From NCBI GenBank assembly GCA_039111475.1, contig JBCCIP010000003.1, forward strand, positions 151,419 through 215,418: a stretch of DNA of 64,000 nt, given 5' to 3'. The notes under the pieces were generated by a model that did no database searches, had not been told where the DNA came from, and was given only the letters and a program-made list of their open reading frames with translations. A program made the position numbers and the translations under genes. This stretch comes from JAUIET01 sp039111475 (GTDB lineage Bacteria > Pseudomonadota > Gammaproteobacteria > Pseudomonadales > JAUIET01). Each line of letters starts with the position of its first letter. The stretch's first letter is position 1. Shown one piece after another: positions 45,890-54,240 of this stretch.

Positions 45890-47464
45890 TTATACCTGCC
45901 GTCCTTGCCCCTCCCAATACTGAGCGCGCAACACCTTCTTATCAGGCTTCCCAACTGGCGTACTCGGAATCATGTCCACAAAGTCGATCGACTTAGGCGC
46001 GTGCACTGAGCCCTTTGCGTCTTTCACTTGATTTGTGATCTCTTCAACCAAAGCATCACTCGCTTCAGTGCCAGGTTTCAAAACAACAACGGCTTTCACG
46101 GCTTCGCCCCATTTTTCATCGGGCACACCAATGACGGCAACTTGTGCTACTGACTCGTTCGCCGAGATTACATCTTCTGCCTCGCGCGGGAACACATTGA
46201 AACCACCGCTTACTATCATGTCTTTCTTGCGGTCAACGATATACAGGAAGCCATCATCGTCGAGCTTGCCTACGTCTCCGGTGTGTAACCAGCCACCGGC
46301 CATTGCCTCTTCGGTTTGCTCTGGCTTGTTTAGATAGCCTTGCATCACCAATGGTCCGCGCACGCATATTTCGCCTGCTTCGCCTTCGGGTACTTCATTG
46401 TTGTCATCATCAAGCAAGGCAAGTTTCATCCACGGAGTGGGTCTGCCGCAGGAAGCGAGGCGCTCGGGCTTGGAAAGGTCGTGCTCGCTTTTGCGCATAT
46501 TGGTTAACACCATGGGTGCCTCAGACTGACCAAAGAATTGGTAGAAAATCTGCCCCCACTTTTCGATGGCTTCTTTCAGGCGCGCTGGACTAATGGGTGA
46601 TGCGCCATAGAATATTGTTTCCAGGCTGGATAAATCGGCTGTTTCTGCACGAGGATGGTCTAACACGTAGTAGAGCATGACCGGCACCAACATAGTGGCG
46701 GTGATCTTGTGCTCTTCCACCATGTCGAAAAAGCCGTCAGGGCTAAAGCCCTGCATCACGTAAAAGGCGCCGCCTTTTTGCAGTACTGGAATAAAGAAAG
46801 CCGCCGCAGCGTGCGACAGCGGTGTGGCGATCAACATTCGCAGCTCGTCTGGAAATTCCCATTCCAGCATTTGAATCATGGTCATGTACGAGGCACAGCG
46901 ATAATTTTGCATGACGCCTTTTGGTTTGCCTGTGGTACCTCCTGTGTAGGTAAACGAAGAAATATCGTCAGGGTTGATATCAGGGCGCACCAATGCCTTG
47001 GGTTCGAAACTTTCAGCCAGCGCGAGGTAATCGTCACCGACCTCGGTTGGACCAAAGCCAAGCAGGTTTTTCAGGCCGGGTACTTTGTCTTTAAGCTCTT
47101 CGGCACGCTGCTGGAACAAGCTGGAATCGAAAATGAGTGTGGTGATGGAGGCGTCTTCAAGTACATAGGCGTGATCTTCCAAAGAACCCAGCGGGTGTAA
47201 TGGCGTTCCGACGCAACCGGCTATTTGCATAGCAGCAATGTTAGCGAGAACTTCGGGGCGGTTGCCGGAGACTACGGCGACGCGTTCGCCTTTTTCTATG
47301 CCTTTTGATTGCAGTGCCTGAACAAGTTGGCTGGTTGTTTGGCGAACTTGCTTGTAGGTTTTGATGTCGCCGCCCAGGTACATGCATGGCTCGTCGTTGT
47401 AGCGGTTCAGGCCTTCTATTAGGAGGTCGGACATTATGGGTGCGTCGTGCATTGGGTCGGCCAT
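45890..47464 (-). CDS. AMP-binding acyl-CoA synthetase
   Basis: ANL-superfamily ligase of 524 residues. The phosphate-binding loop is YTGGTTGKPKGVM, the hinge region WLHTGDVGKLDDDGFLYIVDRKKDMI, and the C-terminal catalytic lysine motif TPVGKPDKKVLR. The overall pattern fits medium/long-chain fatty-acyl-CoA or aryl-CoA ligases; the substrate cannot be read from the sequence. It stands alone, with repeats on both sides. Confidence 0.88.
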   Translation of the reverse strand: MADPMHDAPIMSDLLIEGLNRYNDEPCMYLGGDIKTYKQVRQTTSQLVQALQSKGIEKGERVAVVSGNRPEVLANIAAMQIAGCVGTPLHPLGSLEDHAYVLEDASITTLIFDSSLFQQRAEELKDKVPGLKNLLGFGPTEVGDDYLALAESFEPKALVRPDINPDDISSFTYTGGTTGKPKGVMQNYRCASYMTMIQMLEWEFPDELRMLIATPLSHAAAAFFIPVLQKGGAFYVMQGFSPDGFFDMVEEHKITATMLVPVMLYYVLDHPRAETADLSSLETIFYGASPISPARLKEAIEKWGQIFYQFFGQSEAPMVLTNMRKSEHDLSKPERLASCGRPTPWMKLALLDDDNNEVPEGEAGEICVRGPLVMQGYLNKPEQTEEAMAGGWLHTGDVGKLDDDGFLYIVDRKKDMIVSGGFNVFPREAEDVISANESVAQVAVIGVPDEKWGEAVKAVVVLKPGTEASDALVEEITNQVKDAKGSVHAPKSIDFVDMIPSTPVGKPDKKVLRAQYWEGQGRQV

Positions 47465-47578
47465 GGGTGGTCTCTGATGTATTGGGTGGAGAGGGTAGGT
47501 TACTTAGGGAGGGGGGATATTTCTAGCTACTGTTTGTTCATTTAGTGGGTTGTGCTGCGAGATAGGTGCTTCGTAGCC

Positions 47579-47739
47579 GCAATGGGATCAATAGGCCTGT
47601 TTACTCCGCAACTGGGCCGCTCCGCCTCCGAATGGCTTCGCCATACCCTCTTTCTCAAAAATGCCTTTCTGCGAAAGTCATTTTTGTTCTCTCGGCCTAC
47701 GTTTTTTACCTACGGAAACAGGCCTATTGATCCCATTGC
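47579..47739 (+). repeat. Family-B element B2 with 24-bp private arms
   Basis: Arms 47579-47602 and 47716-47739 are perfect 24-base inverted repeats (GCAATGGGATCAATAGGCCT...). The interior matches B1: CTCCGCAACTGGGC, CGAATGGCTTCGCCATACCCTC, an internal stem CAAAAATGCCTTTC/GAAAGTCATTTTTG, then TCGGCCTACGTTTTTTACC. ATGGC-TTC-GCCAT forms a further small hairpin. Confidence 0.85.
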
Positions 47740-47934
47740 TTAGGTTCGCGGAGGAGTCGACTTCATTTATTCATTCATAAGTAGCTAACTCTTTACGGAT
47801 TGGATTTGATAGGCAGCACGAAGCACGGAATGCCACGCTTCTTACTCGTTGGATGTACGTTTTTGGCTTGCTGACAGAAACGTCGCTGGCAACGTCGACG
47901 GCATCAGTTTAGTCGATGCGAGCCTGGTAGGCAG

Positions 47935-48072
47935 AAAGGCGGTATTCTTCTCGCTAGACCTTCAAAAAGAGGGGCCTTTTTGAAGAGCCCCCACGGATGG
48001 GTTTAAAGCTGGCCCCGCGAGCACAGCGAGTGCTCTGGGTCCGGCGTGTCTAGCGAGGAGGATACCGCCTTT
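47935..48072 (+). repeat. Composite family-A element A5 with 25-bp arms
   Basis: Arms 47935-47959 and 48048-48072 (AAAGGCGGTATTCTTCTCGC...) pair at 23 of 25. The interior has hairpin CTTCAAAAAG-AGGGGC-CTTTTTGAAG and the first half of the family core (GCCCCCACGGATGGGTTTA). An inserted GC-rich block ending in the 32-base module shared with A6 (48019-48050) then supplies the terminal CCGGCGTGTC. This copy joins two sub-types of the family. Confidence 0.8.
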
Positions 48073-48108
48073 TTGCCGGAGTTGTGGCAGTTAAACGGCT
48101 CTAATCAC

Positions 48109-48516
48109 TCAGTGAGTAATAGTAGGCGGCAAAGTTTTCGCCTGGGCTACCCAGTTGGTGACTTGCTTCAGGCTTGGAATCGAGCGAACCAATTTTTTCT
48201 TGGCATTAGTGTCGGCCATGGCCTTGGTGAGGTTTTCGGCATTGCGATTACGCAGTTCTTTGACGGTGTCTACGCCAGCAGCTTCGAGAAGCTCTGAGTA
48301 TTCTTCGCCTACGCCCTTGATGCGCATCAAGTCAGCCATGTTGACCCACTTCAGCAGTTGGCCTTCGGAGCAACCTGATTTTTCGGCAGCGGCTTTGCGG
48401 CCTTTTTTGTCGCAGCAGAGTTTCAGCAGGGCATCTGTTGTTTTGATGCCGGCGCCGCGCAGTTTGTCGCGGTTTGCTGGTCCTATGCCTTCGATGGTGT
48501 CGATAGAGTATCCCAT
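48109..48516 (-). CDS. DUF4332 helix-hairpin-helix protein
   Basis: A 135-residue cytosolic protein with two helix-hairpin-helix-like units, IEGIGPANRDKLRGAGI (residues about 8-24) and IKGVGEEYSELLEAAGV (about 65-81), the arrangement of DUF4332. Such motifs usually bind DNA non-specifically, but the role of this family is unknown. The start ATG is followed by the typical GYSIDTIEGIGP. It borders repeat A5 with 36 bases between. Confidence 0.85.
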   Translation of the reverse strand: MGYSIDTIEGIGPANRDKLRGAGIKTTDALLKLCCDKKGRKAAAEKSGCSEGQLLKWVNMADLMRIKGVGEEYSELLEAAGVDTVKELRNRNAENLTKAMADTNAKKKLVRSIPSLKQVTNWVAQAKTLPPTITH

Positions 48517-48742
48517 TATTTGCTCCTATGAATAAGTAACGCGTTATTTGCTTGGGGTGGCGATGATACTAAAGCAGTTATTGGCAAAGTGAAAGGCCGT
48601 GATGGAACGCTAATTGATACAATTTGAAAAATGTGCGGCGATCATCATTTGATCATTCGACGTTCTGCATCCGCTAGTGAACCGTGTTGACTATCTGCGT
48701 AAAATGTAGCCTGCCAACAAGAGCAGGCTTGATCGGGATTGG

Positions 48743-49351
48743 CTAGGTGGGTTTTACGGCCGTTATTGTTTTCACTACGTCCAGAAATACATTGTTCACT
48801 TCCGTGATCTCGAAGCCGGCGGCTTGAACATTAGCGACGGTGGTGCGGTTCATATCCGGACCAATACGGCGGCTGAGTTGGGTCATTAAGTCCATCATCA
48901 GTTTGAACGGGTGGTACTGGCTGCCGGTGTGTTCAAACATGCGTAACTCACCACCCGGTTTCAGCACGCGTTTCAGGCTTTTCAGGCCATCTACGGGGTT
49001 GGGCACTGAGCAGAAAGTGCATGAGGTATACACCTGGTCGAATTGGTTGTCGTTGAAATCAAGTTCGTGCACATCCATTACCTGCGCGTTAATCTGACCA
49101 TCGTACGCGTTCAGGCGTGGTTGTGCCTGTTTTAACATTTCGGGGCTAATATCTATGGTTTCAATGGTTTGGCTGGTTGGGAAAGCGGGTATATCCAGCC
49201 CCGTACCCAAGGCTAAAAACAGTATATTGCCCTGCATATGAGAGAAAAGTTCGGTCTTGTAAGGTAGCCATCGTTCTTCGGCGGCACCCCCTGCCATCAT
49301 ATCGAAGGTTGGTGCGGCCTTATCCCATTTTGCTTGAGTGACCAGATCCAT
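48743..49351 (-). CDS. Class I SAM methyltransferase (UbiE-like)
   Basis: A 202-residue methyltransferase. Motif I is ILFLALGTGLDIPAF, with an acidic residue in IETIDISPEML and the motif IV-VI region DQVYTSCTFCSVPNPVDGLKSLKRVLKPGGELRMFEHTG. The form with EHT and a phospholipid- or quinone-like layout suggests a lipid-type substrate, but this is uncertain. Its ATG overlaps the stop of the upstream small membrane-protein gene by one base, so the pair is coupled. Confidence 0.82.
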   Translation of the reverse strand: MDLVTQAKWDKAAPTFDMMAGGAAEERWLPYKTELFSHMQGNILFLALGTGLDIPAFPTSQTIETIDISPEMLKQAQPRLNAYDGQINAQVMDVHELDFNDNQFDQVYTSCTFCSVPNPVDGLKSLKRVLKPGGELRMFEHTGSQYHPFKLMMDLMTQLSRRIGPDMNRTTVANVQAAGFEITEVNNVFLDVVKTITAVKPT

Positions 49352-49737
49352 TATTGATTCTCCTCAATCGCTTTTACACCTCGAATCTGATCGTTCACAA
49401 TCCAGATCAGCGTGATGGACAGCAGGCCAACAACGCCGCCAACGAACAAGGACATGGATAGACTAATGGGGTGCATGCTGGCCCACATACCCACCACCAT
49501 GCCGCTGTACATACCGGTAAGCATCATCGGCAGCATGGCTTCCATCGCACCCAGCACAATGCTGGTGGGGAACCACAACAGCATGGATACGACCATGCCA
49601 ACACCCATGGCAAAAAACATAGCGGCCAGCATATTCCAGGCCGGGTCGAAGATCAGATAACAGACAGCGCCAATGATTGCGCCGCAAAGAATATTGGCAA
49701 TCAGGTCGCCCAGCACAAAGTAGAGACGGGAATCCAT
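49351..49737 (-). CDS. Small four-helix membrane protein
   Basis: A 128-residue protein with four predicted helices (about 8-27, 33-54, 62-84, 93-115), unusually methionine- and glycine-rich (MFFAMGVGMVVSMLLW, MLPMMLTGMYSGMVVGMWASMHP). I do not recognise the family. Met-rich helices with an MxxM spacing can occur in copper-handling proteins, but no Cys or His cluster supports that here. It lies upstream of and coupled to the UbiE-like methyltransferase. Confidence 0.65.
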   Translation of the reverse strand: MDSRLYFVLGDLIANILCGAIIGAVCYLIFDPAWNMLAAMFFAMGVGMVVSMLLWFPTSIVLGAMEAMLPMMLTGMYSGMVVGMWASMHPISLSMSLFVGGVVGLLSITLIWIVNDQIRGVKAIEENQ

Positions 49738-49838
49738 AAAAGTGCTCCTAATGACGTTGTTGTTATTCTATAGAAGCACGCGTCCATGGGTAAAGCCTGT
49801 TTTACGTGGTTTAACAGACGTGCAGGCGGATGAACTGA

Positions 49839-51947
49839 TTAATTCAGCACCTGTTGCAGAGCAGAAGGGTCTGACCAGAAGCTGGACCACAGTGCATTGC
49901 CTGAAAAGTAATACACGGCATCGTCATGAAATACAGAACGTCTACCGAATCGGTAGCTGCTTGGTTGAACGGCATCGGGCGCGTCCGTAATCAGCTGCCC
50001 AACGGTTTGCAGCGTGGCCGCTGAACTCTGCGGATTGTCGATCTCAAACAGATGCAGCCCACTGCCAACCCACCGCTGATTCCACACGAAAGGCATGTCG
50101 TCATCATCGTTGTTTTCGTACAAGTCGATCGGAATTGCAAACCGGGCGTTACTGTCGTCACCCAAATAGTTGTTTTGGAAGGAAAATGCATGTCGGCTAA
50201 ACAACGCTTCAGACCAGGTGCCACTATCGCCCAGGCTGATACTGGAAATTGAAGCCGGATTTTCGATATCGGCCACATTGAACAGTTCCAGCTTCAGGCC
50301 TTGAAACAACGCAAACTCGTTACCATCGAGATTTACAAGTTCCACATCACGACCCAGTGTGAGTAACAGCTGGTCAGACACCGGGTGCAAAAAATCGGCA
50401 ACGCCGGGCACTTCAAGCTCGCCCGCAATGCGTGGGTCTTCCGGGTTGCTCAGATCCACAACGTACAGAGGGTCAATCTGTTCAAACGTCACCATATAGG
50501 CGCGATCGCCAAAGAAGCGTACTCCGTACAGGCGTTCATCAGGTTTTCCGATTTCCGCTGGGCGAGATTCATTGGGTAGAGTTGCGACAGTCTCCAGTGC
50601 AACCTCGGTCTCAGATTCGCGTAATATCGTTATGCGGTGATCAATACTGTCTGCGCCAGCATCTGCTGAATCATCGCTAAACGGTGTGATGGGTCCCCCA
50701 CCGGAGTAATCGTATTCAGAGGTGATTATTCGAAGCAAGCCATCGCGTTCGCTCAGGCGAAAATCCAATTGCTCACCATGCCCCAGCGTACCCGGGATTT
50801 CGGTTGAGCCTCGATAAGCAACCGTATCCGCTTCCAGAGCAAACTTGTGTATCACGGAAAAATCCGCACTGCTGTTCTCGCTGTACTCATAACGCTGCGC
50901 TGTCAGGTACAGTGACTCGGTTGACATATACATGCCGTAAGCCTCACCGGTGTAGCAACGTGAACGCATGTTCTGAGGCGCATCGACTGGTATCACACTG
51001 ATGGTTGTCATAGACGCAGAATCAGGCGTTGCGTTTGAGTCCGTGGGTACATAACAGTCAGTAGGTGCCAGTAACTCATCGGCTTGCCCATCTGTTCGCA
51101 CCTTGGGCATCAGGTCCACCAGTGCTACTTCATCGATTCGTGATTGTGCATCACTGAGTTCGGCGTCGCTGGACGAGAAGTGTGCTGGCATATCCGGTAG
51201 TGCAGGAGAATACCGGCTGACCAAATACAACAAACCATCAACATGGCGGCTGGCGGTGTACGCACCGTCCAGTTCAATACGGGTTTGCAGCACAGGAGAA
51301 GCAGGGTCGCTAGTGTCATAGAAAGACACGCGTGTCTGTTGCTCTTGCCAGAACCAAGGCGCCGACCAGCCCACTCCGCAAGTGCCAAAAAATCCACTGG
51401 ATTGCAATACCACCAGCTGCCCCGATTCCGGCAGGTACATGCCTTCTACGGCAAGGTCGCCTTGCAGTGCAATTGTGGAAAGAGCTTCAACGCCTGCTGT
51501 GTCTGGATCAGTTCGCGACAGTTGAACGCTGACGCTGCCGAACGGCGCGTCGTCTGAAAAAATGTCGGCGCGACGCAAGGTGTACATAATGCTTCCGTCG
51601 TATTTGAGAATGTCAGCCTCGCCAACCCCGGCTTCAAGCGTGTAAGTGCTGGTAAAGCCGGCTGCACCACCCGCTTCTGAATCTGCGCTGACCGCTGCCA
51701 CAGCGTCCAGGGAAAATACCCGGGCGCTGTCCAGGCCAAGTGGCGTGTTGTTGATATCGAACGAATTTTTCAATCCTTGCTTCAGAGAGGACTCCAGCTG
51801 ACCAGCGGAGTCAGCTTCGCTGAGCATGCCCGCTGCCCTCACCGGTGGTGTTACTGTGTCTGTGCCGCTGGTTCCGCCGCCGCTGCAGGCAATCAGCGTA
51901 CTGGCCGCCAATGCAATAGCGAGCGTATGTCTCATGGGGATTATCAT
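49839..51947 (-). CDS. Beta-propeller domain lipoprotein
   Basis: A 702-residue secreted protein. The N-terminus has a lipoprotein signal with lipobox STLIACSGGG, so it is probably anchored in a membrane facing the periplasm or surface. The rest fits the 'secreted beta-propeller' family (PF09826 type), with repeats such as VDLSNPEDPRIAGELEVPGVADFLHPV and LFNVADIENPASISSISLGD. The ATG at 51947 is chosen because GAGGA lies 7 bases upstream; ATG 51935 is possible. Function unknown; the family is often suspected of protein interaction. Confidence 0.8.
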   Translation of the reverse strand: MIIPMRHTLAIALAASTLIACSGGGTSGTDTVTPPVRAAGMLSEADSAGQLESSLKQGLKNSFDINNTPLGLDSARVFSLDAVAAVSADSEAGGAAGFTSTYTLEAGVGEADILKYDGSIMYTLRRADIFSDDAPFGSVSVQLSRTDPDTAGVEALSTIALQGDLAVEGMYLPESGQLVVLQSSGFFGTCGVGWSAPWFWQEQQTRVSFYDTSDPASPVLQTRIELDGAYTASRHVDGLLYLVSRYSPALPDMPAHFSSSDAELSDAQSRIDEVALVDLMPKVRTDGQADELLAPTDCYVPTDSNATPDSASMTTISVIPVDAPQNMRSRCYTGEAYGMYMSTESLYLTAQRYEYSENSSADFSVIHKFALEADTVAYRGSTEIPGTLGHGEQLDFRLSERDGLLRIITSEYDYSGGGPITPFSDDSADAGADSIDHRITILRESETEVALETVATLPNESRPAEIGKPDERLYGVRFFGDRAYMVTFEQIDPLYVVDLSNPEDPRIAGELEVPGVADFLHPVSDQLLLTLGRDVELVNLDGNEFALFQGLKLELFNVADIENPASISSISLGDSGTWSEALFSRHAFSFQNNYLGDDSNARFAIPIDLYENNDDDDMPFVWNQRWVGSGLHLFEIDNPQSSAATLQTVGQLITDAPDAVQPSSYRFGRRSVFHDDAVYYFSGNALWSSFWSDPSALQQVLN

Positions 51948-52239
51948 TTCCGTTTCCTCTTTATCATCGCGGTTCGCTGCTCAGTACTCGTAAGCGTTGA
52001 GCCGAGCAAACCAGAGGTCACAGCATAGGCTGGGCTAACACCATGAACTGTTGTAGTTGTGCGCAAAAGTGTTAAAAAATGTAGGCTGACAGACTGTGAG
52101 AACGGTTACACTTTTTCACATAATTTGCACCAAACAGCTAACAAATAAGCGCCAAGCGCCGGCTATCCTTAACATCTGGCCTTAGTACCCCTGGGTCCAA
52201 GAGCCGCAAGCACTGCAGTTGGATAAACAAGAGTATGTG

Positions 52240-53127
52240 ATGATCAAGGGTATAGAACACTGCAAATGCCGCGCGCGAGCAGTCATATTCGTCTTGTTCA
52301 TGCTTTGCGGGCCGTCACTGGTCTTTGCGGACAGTGGTGAACTTAGTGATTCTCCAGCCGACAGAAATTGGTCTCTTGGGCTGGCTCTGGGCGCCGGCCA
52401 ACGAAGTAACCCCTTGATCACGGGTGATGATATCGACTTATGGTGGACTCTGGATTTCGCCTGGTTTGGCGAACGCTGGTTTTTTGATAACGGTGATCTT
52501 GGTTATCTACTGAAAGACCACTCTGCGGTTACCTTGAATTGGATTGCGCGGGTAAACACCGAACGCGCTTTTTTTTCAGGCATCAGTGAAGGGTTGTTTC
52601 AAAGCACAGAATTTGGCGCTGACTCGCCACTTGCGGGGCAAGGTACTGACGACTTACCTGCCTTGGAGGAACTCAGGCCTATTGAGATTCCCGATCGCGA
52701 CTTTGCGCTGGAAACCGGGCTGGAATTTCTCACCAGTGGTCAATGGGGCCATATTCATGGTCAGTTATTGGCCGACGTAAGCGGGGTTCACAATGGCTAT
52801 GAGGCGTGGCTGAGCTACAGCACTGACTGGGTTTACGGCCGCTGGCATATTAGCCCGAGTGTCACTGTTAACTGGAAAAGCCAACAGCAGAACGATTACT
52901 ACTACGGAGTGCGTGCCGAGGAAGCCCAAAACAGCCTGGTTGCATACCAAGCCGAATCCGGCTTCAACACCTCTGCTAAGCTCTCTGCGGCGTATTACAT
53001 CAGTAAGCGCTGGCGATTCTTCGCAACTGCCAATATTGAAAAAATAAACAGCTCCGCCGCAGACAGCCCATTGCTAAAAGATGACGAAATAGTGTCGTAT
53101 TTCGCGGGTATTCACTATGCGTTCTAA
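52240..53127 (+). CDS. MipA/OmpV-family outer membrane protein
   Basis: A beta-barrel of about 295 residues with a signal peptide ending near VFADSGE. It opens WSLGLALGAGQRSNPLITGDD and ends in IHYAF with the C-terminal Phe of outer-membrane barrels. MipA-type proteins scaffold peptidoglycan enzymes or respond to antibiotics and osmotic stress. The ATG at 52240 is preferred over an upstream TTG. The next gene overlaps it by 11 bases and a two-component system follows, so this barrel is probably part of a sensory or resistance operon. Confidence 0.85.
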   Translation: MIKGIEHCKCRARAVIFVLFMLCGPSLVFADSGELSDSPADRNWSLGLALGAGQRSNPLITGDDIDLWWTLDFAWFGERWFFDNGDLGYLLKDHSAVTLNWIARVNTERAFFSGISEGLFQSTEFGADSPLAGQGTDDLPALEELRPIEIPDRDFALETGLEFLTSGQWGHIHGQLLADVSGVHNGYEAWLSYSTDWVYGRWHISPSVTVNWKSQQQNDYYYGVRAEEAQNSLVAYQAESGFNTSAKLSAAYYISKRWRFFATANIEKINSSAADSPLLKDDEIVSYFAGIHYAF

Positions 53128-53530
53128 CAGGTATTTTGTGTTGATATGGTTATTGATGCCTTCATGCGCGTTGCAGGCCGCCAATGAGACGCCGGAGGCG
53201 TCTTTGGTTGCCAGCCCAAAACTCTGTATTGTGCGAACCGAAGGCGAATGGTGCACGATAGATGTTGAATTAGCCTGGCAATCGAATACTGAGCAACATT
53301 ATTGTATTCGAACGTCTCTGCATGATGCCGTATTACAGTGCTGGCCGTCCGCACGCTTAGGCGAATTTCTGGACCATATGAAAGCCAAAACCGATACGGA
53401 GTACAGGCTGGTCTGGCTAAACAATGGTATAGAGTATGCGTTAGATGAAGATACACTGACAGTCGTGCATGTTGTACCTGAAGACCGGCGCCGTGCCCGG
53501 CGACGAAAACACATTTGGAGCGTTTTTTGA
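53117..53530 (+). CDS. DUF3019 periplasmic protein
   Basis: A 137-residue exported protein with a signal peptide ending near LQAA. Four cysteines (KLCIV, EWCTID, HYCIRT, LQCWPS) could make two disulfides in a compact all-beta domain, matching DUF3019. The family is recurrently encoded between a MipA-like barrel and a two-component system; its molecular role is not known. The stop overlaps the response-regulator ATG as TGATG. Confidence 0.82.
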   Translation: MRSNRYFVLIWLLMPSCALQAANETPEASLVASPKLCIVRTEGEWCTIDVELAWQSNTEQHYCIRTSLHDAVLQCWPSARLGEFLDHMKAKTDTEYRLVWLNNGIEYALDEDTLTVVHVVPEDRRRARRRKHIWSVF

Positions 53531-54240
53531 TGCTTGATATTTTGCTGGTTGAAGACGATGAACGACTGGCGAGCTTGACCCGCACTTACCTCGAGCAAAA
53601 CAATCTTAGCGTGGCGGTTGAGCACCGTGGCGACACCGCCATAGCGCAGTTCGACAAACTGCAACCGCGCATGGTGATACTGGACGTGATGCTGCCGGGT
53701 ATTGACGGCATAGAAGTATGCAAGCAATTGCGCCAGCGTTTCGCCGGCCCGGTATTGATGTTAACGGCCAAGGGTAATGATATTGATCAGGTAATCGGGC
53801 TGGAAACAGGCGCCGATGACTACGTTGTAAAGCCTGCGGATCCCATGGTATTGCTGGCCCGAGTGCGCGCTTTATTGCGCAGGGCGCAAGATCAGGTGGA
53901 GAACTGCCAGGCAAACCAGGCGCAGGCAGTACAGCTTGGTTGCCTAAGCGTTGATTCAAGCAGCCAAACTGTGGTTCTGCATGGCCAGGTAGTTGAGCTC
54001 AGTACACAGGAGTTTGCCTTGCTCTGGGAGTTAAGCTGTAACGCGGGAACGATTCTCAGCCGCGATGAGCTGTTTAAACGTATTCGCGGCATTGAATACG
54101 ACGGACTTGATCGCTCCATTGATGTTCGCATTTCAAAAATACGAAAAAAGTTGGGTGATGACCCGCAAAACCCGCAGAAAATAAAAACAGTCTGGGGCAA
54201 AGGCTACCTGCTAAGCCCTGACGCTTGGAACAATCAATGA
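53530..54240 (+). CDS. OmpR-family response regulator (RstA-like)
   Basis: A 236-residue DNA-binding regulator. Receiver domain: acidic pair in LVEDDER, phospho-acceptor Asp52 in VILDVMLPG, Thr in MLTAKGN and Lys in DDYVVKP. The C-terminal winged helix shows LSTQEFALLWELS and DRSIDVRISKIRKKLGDDP. The start at the ATG overlapping the DUF3019 stop is chosen over the in-frame ATG five codons upstream because MLDILLVEDD matches the family start. Confidence 0.93.
   Translation: MLDILLVEDDERLASLTRTYLEQNNLSVAVEHRGDTAIAQFDKLQPRMVILDVMLPGIDGIEVCKQLRQRFAGPVLMLTAKGNDIDQVIGLETGADDYVVKPADPMVLLARVRALLRRAQDQVENCQANQAQAVQLGCLSVDSSSQTVVLHGQVVELSTQEFALLWELSCNAGTILSRDELFKRIRGIEYDGLDRSIDVRISKIRKKLGDDPQNPQKIKTVWGKGYLLSPDAWNNQ

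Larger units (their letters stand above)
47465..48108. other. 644-base gap holding repeats B2 and A5
   Basis: No gene is supported here. Two arm-bounded elements (47579-47739 and 47935-48072) fill nearly half; the 195 bases between them and the flanks show nothing I can name. Confidence 0.6.

Noticed and set aside
15131..48072. REP/RAYT palindromes, MITEs or CRISPR repeats
   Set aside because: There is no GTAG-type REP head and no transposase. Terminal sequences are not shared, as a MITE would require. Spacing and unit length do not fit a CRISPR array.
49471..49773. Histidine-rich frame on the plus strand
   Set aside because: Histidines arise from CAT, the complement of the many ATG codons of the Met-rich membrane-protein gene on the other strand.
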